Part shown: positions 35,378 through 43,571 of the stretch, piece by piece | Numbering within the stretch: the stretch's first letter is position 1 | How the letters are laid out: each line of letters opens with the position of its first letter | DNA from: Gloeobacter violaceus PCC 7421 | Lineage (GTDB): Bacteria > Cyanobacteriota > Cyanobacteriia > Gloeobacterales > Gloeobacteraceae | NCBI RefSeq assembly: GCF_000011385.1 | Contig: NC_005125.1 | Location: 4,588,001 to 4,652,000, forward strand | DNA length: 64,000 nt | Direction of reading: 5' to 3' | Made by a program: the position numbers and the translations under genes | The notes under the pieces: generated by a model | Databases searched by the model: none | What the model was told of the DNA's origin: nothing | The model's input: only the letters and a program-made list of their open reading frames with translations

Positions 35378-36160
35378 TCAACCTTCCGAGAGGTTGGGAT
35401 CTTGCCGCTCGCGCTTGGGCGAGGGGATCAAAAAGCCCACCAGCCCCCCCGCCAGAAATCCGCCGAAATTCTGGACAATCAGCGACCAATCGGAGGTGCG
35501 GGTGAGCACCGGGCCGAGGCCGAAGGCCACGAACAAAATGAACCACATCGGTGAGGACACCAGAAAGCCCTTCCAGCTGAAGTAACCACCCCTGTCGCGG
35601 CCGTGGCTGGCAAAACCGGCCACCAGACCGCCGCAAATCGAAAGCACAAAGGTGAACAGCCAGTGCTCGCGCGGAATGCCCGGTACCGAGGCGCGCCCAC
35701 CCTGGCGGATCGACACGTCGATGGCGTTGACCGTCTCCATCAGCGCTTTGCTGCGGCCGTTCTCCTGGACGTAGAACAGATTGCCGTAGCGGCCCTGCAG
35801 TTCCTGCCAGAAAACCCGCGGCAGCTTCTCGCGCACCGCCATGCCGATGTTGAAATCGAGGGGGTTGTTCTCCAGGACATTGAGCACCACCAGGATCGAT
35901 CGTTCATCGAGTCCCCAGTAATCGCGCACCGCCCTGCCGGGCGACTCGATTTTTTGGGTCAAAACCCGCACCTTGAAACCGGAATTTTTCTCCAGTGCCG
36001 TCAGCTGCCGGCCCAGCACTTGGCGCTGCTGCGGCGTCAATTGCTCGGCGATATCCAACACCGGCACCGGCGGCTGCGGGAGGTTGACCTCGGCCCGCAC
36101 TGCCGGACACGCGAGTGCCAGCCCCAATAATCCACCGAGAAGCCAACCCATCCTGCCCAT
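35378..36160 (-). CDS. TPM-domain membrane protein, Psb32-like
   Basis: This 260-aa protein has a signal peptide (MGRMGWLLGGLLGLALACPA). A TPM/TLP18.3 domain (residues about 35-165) follows with LTPQQRQVLGRQLTALEKNS, KVRVLTQ, DERSILVVLNV and LPRVFWQELQGRYG. Two or three C-terminal membrane helices then appear (WLFTFVLSICGGLVAGFA, SSPMWFILFVAFGLGPVL, GGFLAGGLVGFLIP). Psb32 relatives protect or repair photosystem II. The domain should face the periplasm here. ycf34 and lgt follow it on the same strand. Confidence 0.85.
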   Translation of the reverse strand: MGRMGWLLGGLLGLALACPAVRAEVNLPQPPVPVLDIAEQLTPQQRQVLGRQLTALEKNSGFKVRVLTQKIESPGRAVRDYWGLDERSILVVLNVLENNPLDFNIGMAVREKLPRVFWQELQGRYGNLFYVQENGRSKALMETVNAIDVSIRQGGRASVPGIPREHWLFTFVLSICGGLVAGFASHGRDRGGYFSWKGFLVSSPMWFILFVAFGLGPVLTRTSDWSLIVQNFGGFLAGGLVGFLIPSPKRERQDPNLSEG

Positions 36161-36355
36161 AGAACAACCCGCGTCCTTTTTTTCAAGTGTAATGGTGCTG
36201 GTGAGGATTGGCTCATCTGCTTATTTACAAAGGTTGCAGTGGGGGGAGCGGAAATTTGCGGACGACCCACTCTTTTTCGATAGCCGAACGGCTATGATTG
36301 TGGGCGATAAGGACGGCAGATGAGCGAAGTTCTCTAGAGTTGTTGGCAGTAGCCT

Positions 36356-36838
36356 ATGGATCTGCAGGAAGCGCTAGAGAAGATATGGGAGAGCCAGCGC
36401 TACCAGACCAAGTCTCCCCTCGAAGCGCTCAAGTACCTCCAGCAGGAGGTGCTGGAGGCGCAGCTTGCCTGGCTGCGCAGCAATCCCGACAAAGCCCGTC
36501 AAAAGATTTGTGAGGCCCTACCCCGCCTTCTGGTAACGATGCGGCTGTTGGGACTCGATCCGCAAGGAGTGCTCGAGCAGAAGGCGGCCGGGGCTACCCA
36601 GCGCCAGCGGATCATGTACATCATCGGCAACCGCGTCGAGGTGCGCGTCGGCGACGAGTTGCGCGGCAGTTGGACGATCTGGTCGGAGGAGGATCTGCGC
36701 GAGGTCCACAACCTGGCGCGGGAATTTGAATGTATCCTGGTTCACACCCCCCCCGAAGATGCCAACAGTTACCAGGTAGGTTTTTTCAACAGCGGCGGCA
36801 ATGGGAGCAGCTATCCGTCTTCAAAAGCTTCTGGCTGA
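36356..36838 (+). CDS. Unknown soluble protein with MazG-like helical N-terminus
   Basis: This 160-aa protein starts MDLQEALEKIWESQRYQTKS. Its helical first 75 residues (LQQEVLEAQLAWLRSN, KICEALPRLLVTMRLLGLDP) have the spacing of Glu residues seen in all-alpha NTP pyrophosphatases (MazG-like), though the match is weak. The C-terminal half (MYIIGNRVEVRVGDE, EDLREVHNLAREFECILVH) is different and unrecognised. It overlaps the downstream pseudouridine synthase by 38 nt and so probably shares its transcript. Confidence 0.6.
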   Translation: MDLQEALEKIWESQRYQTKSPLEALKYLQQEVLEAQLAWLRSNPDKARQKICEALPRLLVTMRLLGLDPQGVLEQKAAGATQRQRIMYIIGNRVEVRVGDELRGSWTIWSEEDLREVHNLAREFECILVHTPPEDANSYQVGFFNSGGNGSSYPSSKASG

Positions 36839-37547
36839 GCACGGTATCGCCTCCCGCCGTAAAGCGGAGGCATTGATCGTCTCAGGTCAGGTGTGCGTCA
36901 ACGGCACGGTCGTCGATCGGTTGGGCACTCGGGTCGATCCCCAAATTGATCTCATCGAAGTGTTCGGCCAGCCGTTGCACTGCATGCCGCCGTTGCTCTA
37001 TGTCCTTTTGCACAAGCCGGTCGGTTGGCTTTCGACCTGCTTTGATCCGCGTGGGCGGCGGACGGTACTCGATTTGTTGCCGGCTGAATGGCGGACGGGC
37101 CAGGGTCTGCACCCGGTGGGCCGTCTCGATTGCGACAGTTCGGGGGCATTGATTGTCAGCAACGATGGGGAGTTCACCTTCCGGCTTACCCATCCGCGCC
37201 ACCAGTTGCCTAAAACCTATCGAGTCTGGGTGCGTGGCCGACCGACGGCGGCAGTACTCGGGCGCTGGCGCGCGGGCGTCGTGCTTGAGGGCCAAAAGAC
37301 GTTGCCGGCGGCGGTCACGGTCGTGAGCCGGGCTGCTGAGGCGACGGAGCTGGAGGTTGTCCTGGTCGAAGGCCGCAACCGCCAGATCCGCAAGGTGGCC
37401 GAGCTTCTGGGGCATCCGGTCGAGCGGCTGCACCGCACGGCCATCGGCCCTGTTGCCCTGGCGGGACTGCCCCCGGGCGCCCACCGTTTATTATCCGCTT
37501 CTCAAATCGAACGACTACTGCAAGCCACTGGAACCTTCGACTTATGA
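36801..37547 (+). CDS. Ribosomal pseudouridine synthase, RsuA/RluB family
   Basis: This 248-aa protein has an N-terminal S4 RNA-binding domain (RLQKLLAEHGIASRRKAEAL, SGQVCVNG). The catalytic core has the key Asp in HPVGRLDCDSSGALIVSNDG, YVLLHKPVGWLST and EGRNRQIRKVAELLGHPVERL. It isomerises uridine in rRNA; RluB-type (23S) fits the size, but RsuA cannot be excluded. It overlaps both neighbours (38 nt upstream, ATGA downstream), placing it at the head of the rodZ-mre run. Confidence 0.92.
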   Translation: MGAAIRLQKLLAEHGIASRRKAEALIVSGQVCVNGTVVDRLGTRVDPQIDLIEVFGQPLHCMPPLLYVLLHKPVGWLSTCFDPRGRRTVLDLLPAEWRTGQGLHPVGRLDCDSSGALIVSNDGEFTFRLTHPRHQLPKTYRVWVRGRPTAAVLGRWRAGVVLEGQKTLPAAVTVVSRAAEATELEVVLVEGRNRQIRKVAELLGHPVERLHRTAIGPVALAGLPPGAHRLLSASQIERLLQATGTFDL

Positions 37548-38332
37548 CAACCGAGAGTTTTCAACCCGACTCGCTCAAATCGGTGGGCTCATTGCTTGCG
37601 AGAGGCCGCCAGCAACGCGGCTGGTCGGTTGACGACGTCTCGGAGCGTACGCGCATCCCGAGGCGCTATTTGCTGGCTATCGAAAGCGGCCAGACTGACC
37701 ATCTGCCGGAGCCGGTGTACGTGCGCGCCTTTATCCGCAAGTACTCCGACCTAGTTGAACTTGACGGCACAGAACTGCTCAGAGAACTGCAACCCGCCGC
37801 TGCGGCCGCCGAAGCAGTGACGGCCGGTACCCCCATCGAGCGGGCCAGTGCCTCGCTCGGCAAGCCGACTTTGCGCCCCTTTCACGCCTGGTTGCTCTAT
37901 GGGGCCCTGGTGATCCTGGCCCTCGGAGGATTTTCGTACCTGCAGCGCTCGCAAGAACCCGAGGTGGTCTCGGCGGTCAAACCCACCAAGCCCGCACCGA
38001 CCAAACCTGCCCAGGGCAAAACCCAGAAGCCGCCCGCCAAACCGACAACCCAGGGGGCCGGTGCTTTCGGCCCGCCCGCCCCCGCTTCTAAGGGATTGCA
38101 GATGCAACTTGCGATGACCCAGGCCTCCTGGGTGCGGGTGATCGCCGACGGCCGCAAGGCCTTCGAAGGCGAATTGCCCGTGGGAGCAAAGCGCGACTGG
38201 CAGGCCGAAAAGCAATTTACCGTACGGGCCGGCAACGCCGGGGGCGTGCTCATTACCCTCAACGACCGCTCCCTTGGACAGCTAGGCAAATCCGGGGAAG
38301 TCGTCGAGCGCGTCTTTCGTCCGGAACCCTGA
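37544..38332 (+). CDS. RodZ-like HTH membrane protein
   Basis: This 262-aa protein has the RodZ layout. A cytoplasmic HTH domain (LLARGRQQRGWSVDDVSERT, IPRRYLLAIESG, PEPVYVRAFIRKYS) is followed by a transmembrane helix (WLLYGALVILALGGFSYL, about 110-127). A Lys/Pro-rich periplasmic linker (AVKPTKPAPTKPAQGKTQKP) and a small C-terminal DUF4115-like beta domain (ASWVRVIADGRKAFEGEL) complete it. RodZ ties MreB to the wall-synthesis complex, and mreB begins 61 nt downstream. The ATG overlaps the pseudouridine synthase stop. Confidence 0.88.
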   Translation: MTTESFQPDSLKSVGSLLARGRQQRGWSVDDVSERTRIPRRYLLAIESGQTDHLPEPVYVRAFIRKYSDLVELDGTELLRELQPAAAAAEAVTAGTPIERASASLGKPTLRPFHAWLLYGALVILALGGFSYLQRSQEPEVVSAVKPTKPAPTKPAQGKTQKPPAKPTTQGAGAFGPPAPASKGLQMQLAMTQASWVRVIADGRKAFEGELPVGAKRDWQAEKQFTVRAGNAGGVLITLNDRSLGQLGKSGEVVERVFRPEP

Positions 38333-38393
38333 ACAGACCGCGAATCTTCTCTGTGTTAGGATCCCCATCGAGTCATCCGTGTGAGGGTGTTGC

Positions 38394-39440
38394 GTGGGCC
38401 TTTTCAGTCGGTTTTCCCGAGACATGGGAATCGACCTGGGTACAGCCAATACGCTGATCTACGTCGCCGGTCGGGGCACGGTGCTCTTCGAGCCGAGTGT
38501 GGTCGCCCTCGACGAGCGCACCGGCAAAGCCCTGGCCTTCGGCGAAGCCGCCCGGCAGATGCTCGGGCGCACCCCCGGCAGCGTTGTCACGATCCGGCCT
38601 TTGCGCGATGGGGTGATAGCCAACTTCGACGTCACCGAGATGATGCTTAAGCACTTTATCCAGCGCGTGCACAATGGGCAGTACCTTGTCTCCCCGCTGA
38701 TTGTGATCGGGATTCCAAGCGGGGTGACCAGCATCGAGCGGCGGGCGGTGATGGAGGCGGCCATCCGGGCGGGGGCGCGGGAGGTGCGCCTTGTGGACGA
38801 GCCGGTGGCGGCGGCTATCGGTGCCGGTTTGCCGGTGAGCGAACCGACCGGCACGATGATTGTCGATATCGGTGGCGGTACGAGCGAAGTGGCGGTCCTC
38901 GCCCTCAAAGGCACGGTGCTCTCCGAGTCGGTGCGCGTCGCGGGCGACGAACTCACCGAATCCATCGGCACCTATCTCAAGAAAGTGCACAACCTGGTAA
39001 TTGGCGAGCGCACCGCCGAGGGGATCAAGATGCAGTTGGGCACAGCCTATCCCCAGCGCGATGAGGCGGCCGGCAAAATGGAGGTGCGCGGCCTGCATCT
39101 GCTGTCGGGGTTGCCGCGGACCGTGGTGGTCCGGGCGGCGGAGATCCGCGAAAGTATGCACGAACCGCTCTGCGCGATTGTGGAGGCGGTCAAGCGCACC
39201 CTGGAGCGCACACCGCCGGAATTGGCCGCCGACATCGCCGATCGCGGCATCGTGCTGGCGGGGGGCGGAGCCCTGCTGCGCGGTCTGGACGATTTGATTT
39301 CCGATGAAACGGGGGTAGCGGTGCACGTCGCCGAGAATCCGCTCGGTTGTGTGGCCCTTGGCATCGGCCGCGTACTCGAAGACTTCCAGCGTTTGGAGCG
39401 GGTGCTGGGCGGCAGCATCAAGCGGCTGAGCGATCGATAG
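38394..39440 (+). CDS. mreB: Rod-shape actin homologue MreB
   Basis: MreB polymerises under the inner membrane and guides peptidoglycan synthesis. The 348-aa protein carries phosphate loop 1 MGIDLGTANTLIY, phosphate loop 2 TMIVDIGGGTSEVAVLAL and adenosine motif GIVLAGGGALLRGLDDLI. An amphipathic N-terminus (MGLFSRFSRD) suits membrane binding. The start is a GTG with GAGGGTG upstream. mreC follows after 12 nt. Regulation appears to be through the whole rluB-rodZ-mre unit. Confidence 0.98.
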   Translation: MGLFSRFSRDMGIDLGTANTLIYVAGRGTVLFEPSVVALDERTGKALAFGEAARQMLGRTPGSVVTIRPLRDGVIANFDVTEMMLKHFIQRVHNGQYLVSPLIVIGIPSGVTSIERRAVMEAAIRAGAREVRLVDEPVAAAIGAGLPVSEPTGTMIVDIGGGTSEVAVLALKGTVLSESVRVAGDELTESIGTYLKKVHNLVIGERTAEGIKMQLGTAYPQRDEAAGKMEVRGLHLLSGLPRTVVVRAAEIRESMHEPLCAIVEAVKRTLERTPPELAADIADRGIVLAGGGALLRGLDDLISDETGVAVHVAENPLGCVALGIGRVLEDFQRLERVLGGSIKRLSDR

Positions 39441-39452
39441 AGGGGTGCAGCG

Positions 39453-40691
39453 GTGGTTGAGCGGCTCAGGCGGTGGTGGATACGGTTTGGACTGGTCGCG
39501 GTGGCGGGGCTGCTGGCCTTGGGTTTGGGCTGGTGGATGCGCCAGTCGGGCGGCGCGCTCATCGCGGATCTATTTGGCCTGGCCGCTTCGCCTTTTGTCT
39601 ACGCCGGTCCGACCCCCGCTCAAAAGCGGGACGATCGCGCAAGCCAGATGCAGGGACGCCTGGAGGCGCTCTACTACGAAAACCGGGAACTGCGCAGTCT
39701 GCTTGAACTGGAGGAGAAGCTCGACCTCAAGACGATCACTGCCCAGGTGATCGGCCGCAGTGCCGATCACTGGTGGCAGGGCATGGTCGTCAACCGCGGC
39801 GGCGAGGACGGCGTGAAGGTGGGTTCGTCCGTGCTCAGCGACGGCGGCGCGGTGGTCGGCCAGATCAGCGAGGTCTCGGCGCGCACCAGCCGCGTGCTGC
39901 TGCTGTCGGATCCCGGCTCGCAAGTCGGGGTGATGGCGGTGCGCCCGCGGCTGATGGGTATTCTGCAGGGGCGACGGCGCGAGCAGGCGACGGTCGAATT
40001 TTTTGAGCAGCAACCGCTCAAACCCGGCGAACTGATCGTTACCAGCGGCCTCAGTTCGCGCTTTCCCGCCGGTCTGCCGGTGGGCCGGGTGGTGGGCCTC
40101 GACAAGAACCAGGCCGTACCCCGCGTCAAGATCGCATTTCTTGCCCCGATCGGCCGCCTCGAATGGGTCAAGATCTACCCCGGTGAGCCCGCCGTCAAGA
40201 TTGAACCGCCCCCTCCACCACCTCCACCTCCGATTGCTGAGCCGGCGGCCCCCCAACCCGCAGCCAGTACGCCCACCGGGGCAACGACCGCAAAACCGGC
40301 ACCCCCCACCCCCAGCGCCCCCGCCGAAGTGACGATCGCCAAGCCCAAAGCGGCAGTGCCGCCCGCAAGCACACCGCTCGTTCCCAAACTCAAGCCCTCG
40401 CCCGCACCCGAACCGGAGGGACAAACCCCGCCGACCTTCCCGCTCAAACCGGCGGCCAGCCCGCGCCTTTCGACCCCCGATACGGACATCGCACCGGGCG
40501 GTACCCCGAAGCCGGCTGTTCCCCGTCCCTCCGAAGCGCCCGCCCCTTCGACCACTCCCGAGTCGGTTCCAGCCGAGGCGCCCGCTCCGCCTCCCGCCTC
40601 CAGTACCACCGCGGGCGAAGGCGCCGTCAGTCCCGAAAATCGCAATGGAGCCCCCGCCGATGCAACCCTCTCTGCTCCGCCAATCTATTAA
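39453..40691 (+). CDS. mreC: Rod-shape protein MreC with long Pro-rich tail
   Basis: MreC links MreB/RodA to periplasmic wall enzymes. The 412-aa protein has one membrane helix (FGLVAVAGLLALGLGWWM) and a coiled coil (MQGRLEALYYENRELRSLLE, LELEEKL). The MreC beta-barrel domain follows (VIGRSADHWWQGMVVNRGGE, GLSSRFPAGLPVGRVVGLD). From about residue 248 it carries some 165 residues of low-complexity Pro/Ala/Thr sequence that ordinary MreC proteins lack. The start is a GTG at 39453. It overlaps mreD by 47 nt. Confidence 0.95.
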   Translation: MVERLRRWWIRFGLVAVAGLLALGLGWWMRQSGGALIADLFGLAASPFVYAGPTPAQKRDDRASQMQGRLEALYYENRELRSLLELEEKLDLKTITAQVIGRSADHWWQGMVVNRGGEDGVKVGSSVLSDGGAVVGQISEVSARTSRVLLLSDPGSQVGVMAVRPRLMGILQGRRREQATVEFFEQQPLKPGELIVTSGLSSRFPAGLPVGRVVGLDKNQAVPRVKIAFLAPIGRLEWVKIYPGEPAVKIEPPPPPPPPPIAEPAAPQPAASTPTGATTAKPAPPTPSAPAEVTIAKPKAAVPPASTPLVPKLKPSPAPEPEGQTPPTFPLKPAASPRLSTPDTDIAPGGTPKPAVPRPSEAPAPSTTPESVPAEAPAPPPASSTTAGEGAVSPENRNGAPADATLSAPPIY

Positions 40692-41184
40692 CGCGATCGG
40701 CACCCTGGTCTCGGCCGTCTGCGCGCTGCTGGCGCTGTTTGCGCCGGTACCGGGGTGGGCGATCGCGGGCATCGGCGTCGATTGGCCGCTCATCTGGGTA
40801 ATTTGTTTCAGTATCCGCCGGGCACCCCTGCCGGCGGGGATCGCGGGGCTGGCCATGGGCTGGGCGCAAGACGGCCTGACCATCGCCCGTCCCACCCACG
40901 CCCTGGGCCTCGCCCTCGCCGCGGTGCTCACCGCCCGCCTCGAAAAGCAGCGCTTCATCCAGGAGGACTTTATCTCGGTGGCCCTAATTACCTTCGCGAT
41001 GGCCGTGCTCTCCGAGACCTGCATCGCGGTGCAGTATTCGCTGATGGGCGTGCTGCCCCTGGCTGAAATCTGGTCGCACCACCAGTCGGTGGCCCTCGGT
41101 TCGGCACTGATCAGCAGCCTGTGGGCACCGATCGTCTACATGCCTCTACGCTGGTGGTGGCGCGAGCCGGTTCCCTTAAAATAA
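40645..41184 (+). CDS. mreD: Rod-shape protein MreD
   Basis: MreD is a polytopic membrane protein of the elongasome. The 179-aa sequence has five or six hydrophobic helices (LVSAVCALLALFAPVPGWAI, WPLIWVICFSI, GIAGLAMGWAQD, LALAAVLTARL, LITFAMAVLSETCIAV) and ends with basic residues. The G-W-x-Q-D motif at the end of helix 3 fits the family. It is identified mainly by topology and by following mreB and mreC. ATG 40645 lies inside mreC; ATG 40660 is an alternative. Confidence 0.9.
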   Translation: MEPPPMQPSLLRQSINAIGTLVSAVCALLALFAPVPGWAIAGIGVDWPLIWVICFSIRRAPLPAGIAGLAMGWAQDGLTIARPTHALGLALAAVLTARLEKQRFIQEDFISVALITFAMAVLSETCIAVQYSLMGVLPLAEIWSHHQSVALGSALISSLWAPIVYMPLRWWWREPVPLK

Positions 41185-41189
41185 GTTCT

Positions 41190-41876
41190 ATGAATGACAA
41201 GCTGATTGTTCGCGACTATTTCAACAACACCGGTTTTGAGCGCTGGCGGCGCATCTACGGAGACGAGGCGGTCAACCGCATCCAGCATTCGATCCGTGTC
41301 GGCCACCAGCGCACTTGCGAGCGCGTACTCGAATGGCTGGGCGATGTGCATGACCAATCGATCTGCGATGCGGGCTGCGGATTGGGCAGCCTCAGCTTTC
41401 CGTTGGCCGAGCGCGGTGCCCGGGTATTCGCCACCGACATCTCCGAGAAGATGATCCTCGAAGCGCGCCGCAGGCAAAAGTCGCGGCTCCCCGACAGTGA
41501 CAATCCCCGCTTCGAAGTGCTCGAACTGGAGCAAATCGACGGCCGCTACGACACCGTCGTCTGTCTGGACGTACTCATCCACTATCCCCTTGACCAGGTG
41601 GAGAAAATGCTCGCCCACCTGAGCAACCGGGCGGGCGAGCACCTCATCCTCACCTACGCCCCCAAAACCTTGCTGTTTGCTGCCCTCAAAAAAGTCGGCG
41701 AATTTTTTCCGGGGGCAAACAAGACCACCCGCGCCTACCAGCACCGCAGCGAGGACATCGAGGCGATCCTGACACGGTTGGGCTGGAAGATCCTCAGGCG
41801 GGCGGCCATCGACGACAAGTTTTATTTTGCCCGCCTGGTGATGACGGCGCGCTCCGCGTCTGCAGTGGCGGCATAA
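41190..41876 (+). CDS. chlM: Magnesium-protoporphyrin IX O-methyltransferase
   Basis: ChlM methylates the C13 propionate of Mg-protoporphyrin IX with SAM, the step after Mg chelation in chlorophyll synthesis. The 228-aa protein has the family start VRDYFNNTGFERWRRIYGD and SAM motif ICDAGCGLGSLSFPLAERG. It also has VFATDISEKMILEARRR, CLDVLIHYPLDQVEKML and LTYAPKTLLFAALKKVGEFF. It starts 6 nt after mreD, so chlorophyll synthesis is apparently cotranscribed with cell-shape genes here. Confidence 0.96.
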   Translation: MNDKLIVRDYFNNTGFERWRRIYGDEAVNRIQHSIRVGHQRTCERVLEWLGDVHDQSICDAGCGLGSLSFPLAERGARVFATDISEKMILEARRRQKSRLPDSDNPRFEVLELEQIDGRYDTVVCLDVLIHYPLDQVEKMLAHLSNRAGEHLILTYAPKTLLFAALKKVGEFFPGANKTTRAYQHRSEDIEAILTRLGWKILRRAAIDDKFYFARLVMTARSASAVAA

Positions 41877-42003
41877 GACTTACAAGAGGAGATTAATCAT
41901 ACCCACCCCTGGGCTGGGCACGGTTCGCCCTTCTATTTTCAGGTGCGGGCCGACCCTTCCTCCTTGGCGACTACACTGAGAACCAAGCACAACAGCAATC
42001 CCG

Positions 42004-42567
42004 ATGGTTCCCAACCCCCTCCGCTGGACAACCCGAGATCTTGGTGCCATGCCCGACGATGGCGGTTGGAAACGCTACGAAATCATCGATGGAGAACTGT
42101 TGGTGACCCGCGCCCCCCATATTCGCCATCAGGCCGCAGCGGGCAAACTGCACGTTCGCCTGGAAACCTGGTCAGAGGTGACTGGTTTGGGGAGCGCTTT
42201 CCAGGCGCCAGGAGTGATTTTCTCCCCGACCGATGCAGTGATTCCTGATGTCGTTTGGATTGGCCGAGAGCGCCTCGCCGACGGCATCGATGGGGCAGGA
42301 CATCTAACCGTTGCCCCTGAACTGATGGTCGAAATTCTCTCTCCCGGCGAACTCAACGAACAGCGGGACAAAGAAGTCAAACTCAAACTTTACTCCCTGC
42401 ACGGGGTTCAGGAGTACTGGATTGTCAATTGGCAACTGAAAACCCTGGAAATTTATCGCCGCACAGACGCCCAGCTCCAACTCGCCGCCACTCTCCTCAG
42501 AAGCGATACCCTCACCTCACCCCTACTGCCGGGATTCAGCACCTCCATTGCTCAATTATTTCTGTGA
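42004..42567 (+). CDS. Uma2 family (DUF820) PD-(D/E)XK protein
   Basis: This 187-aa protein belongs to a family heavily duplicated in cyanobacteria. It shows YEIIDGELLVTRAPHIRHQ, VIPDVVWIGRER, the core LMVEILSPGELNEQRDKEVK (Asp/Glu and Lys of the nuclease-like site) and LYSLHGVQEYWIVNWQLKTL. Function in the cell is unknown, though mobile-element association is common. It is monocistronic between chlM and a response regulator, and somewhat AT-richer than its neighbours. Confidence 0.92.
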   Translation: MVPNPLRWTTRDLGAMPDDGGWKRYEIIDGELLVTRAPHIRHQAAAGKLHVRLETWSEVTGLGSAFQAPGVIFSPTDAVIPDVVWIGRERLADGIDGAGHLTVAPELMVEILSPGELNEQRDKEVKLKLYSLHGVQEYWIVNWQLKTLEIYRRTDAQLQLAATLLRSDTLTSPLLPGFSTSIAQLFL

Positions 42568-42816
42568 ACCAAGGTGCCCTGCCCCCTTTTTCTAAGGGGA
42601 TCAAATGAGAAACATGCAGCATATATCGCACATTTGGGGGTGTCGATCCGTCTCTTGATCGAGCAGACTGAGGGAGGAGATGGGTGCGTAGGTCACGTGC
42701 GCCCCATACCTTGAGCGAACCGCAACTGTACTCGGCGACATATCTCTTCAGACAAGTGGCCGCTGCTGGTGCCCGGTTCTATGATGAGTCGCATACACCC
42801 GGAGACAAGGCCTCAC

Positions 42817-43506
42817 ATGTCCGCGATCCGCGTAGTTCTGGTAGAAGATCACGACCTCACCCGCGCCGGAATGCGCATGACGCTTCAGCAGCACGACAGC
42901 GTGCAGGTGGTGGGCGAGGCGGCGAACGGCCAAGACGGATTGAAGCTCATCTCCAAAGAAAAGCCCGACATCGCCATCGTTGATATTGGCCTGCCGGATA
43001 TCGACGGTATCGAGGTGACCCGCCGCCTCAAAGCCGAAGACCCCGAGGTGCGGGTGCTGATTCTCACCCTGCGCGACAACGACCAGACGGTGCTTGCCGC
43101 CTTTGCCGCCGGGGCCGATTCGTACTGCATGAAGGACATCGGCTCGGCGGACCTATTCGCGGCTTTGCAGACCACCCGCGAGGGCCACTCCTGGATCGAT
43201 CCATCCATCGCCCGCACGGTGCTGGGGCAGATCGGCAGCCAGCCCGCCGCTGGAACCAGTACTGTGCAGATCAATGCTGCCGAACCCGAGTTCACCCAGA
43301 TCCTCGAAGCCTCGCCCCTGACTGAGCGCGAACTGGAGGTGCTGCAGCTGATTGTCGAGGGCCGCTCCAATCAGGATATTGCCGACCAGCTCTACATCAC
43401 TGTAGGCACCGTCAAGACCCACGTGCGCAATATCCTCAGCAAGCTGTGCGCCGACGACCGCACCCAGGCGGCGGTGACCGCGCTACGCGCCGGGTTGGTG
43501 CGTTAG
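42817..43506 (+). CDS. NarL/LuxR-type response regulator
   Basis: This 229-aa protein has a receiver domain (IRVVLVEDHDLTRAGMR with the acidic pair, phospho-acceptor Asp in KPDIAIVDIGLPDIDG, Thr in ILTLRD, Lys in SYCMKDIGS). A LuxR-type HTH follows (LTERELEVLQLIVEGRSNQD, GTVKTHVRNILSKL). It would act on DNA when phosphorylated; no kinase is adjacent. ATG 42817 is seven bases after AAGG and starts directly before the receiver strand. Upstream in-frame sequence is not conserved-looking. Confidence 0.95.
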   Translation: MSAIRVVLVEDHDLTRAGMRMTLQQHDSVQVVGEAANGQDGLKLISKEKPDIAIVDIGLPDIDGIEVTRRLKAEDPEVRVLILTLRDNDQTVLAAFAAGADSYCMKDIGSADLFAALQTTREGHSWIDPSIARTVLGQIGSQPAAGTSTVQINAAEPEFTQILEASPLTERELEVLQLIVEGRSNQDIADQLYITVGTVKTHVRNILSKLCADDRTQAAVTALRAGLVR

Positions 43507-43571
43507 AACCCCTTCCTGTAGTGCCAATTTGCCCGAGCACGCTACAATTAGCGGAACGTGAGCAGGTGGCC

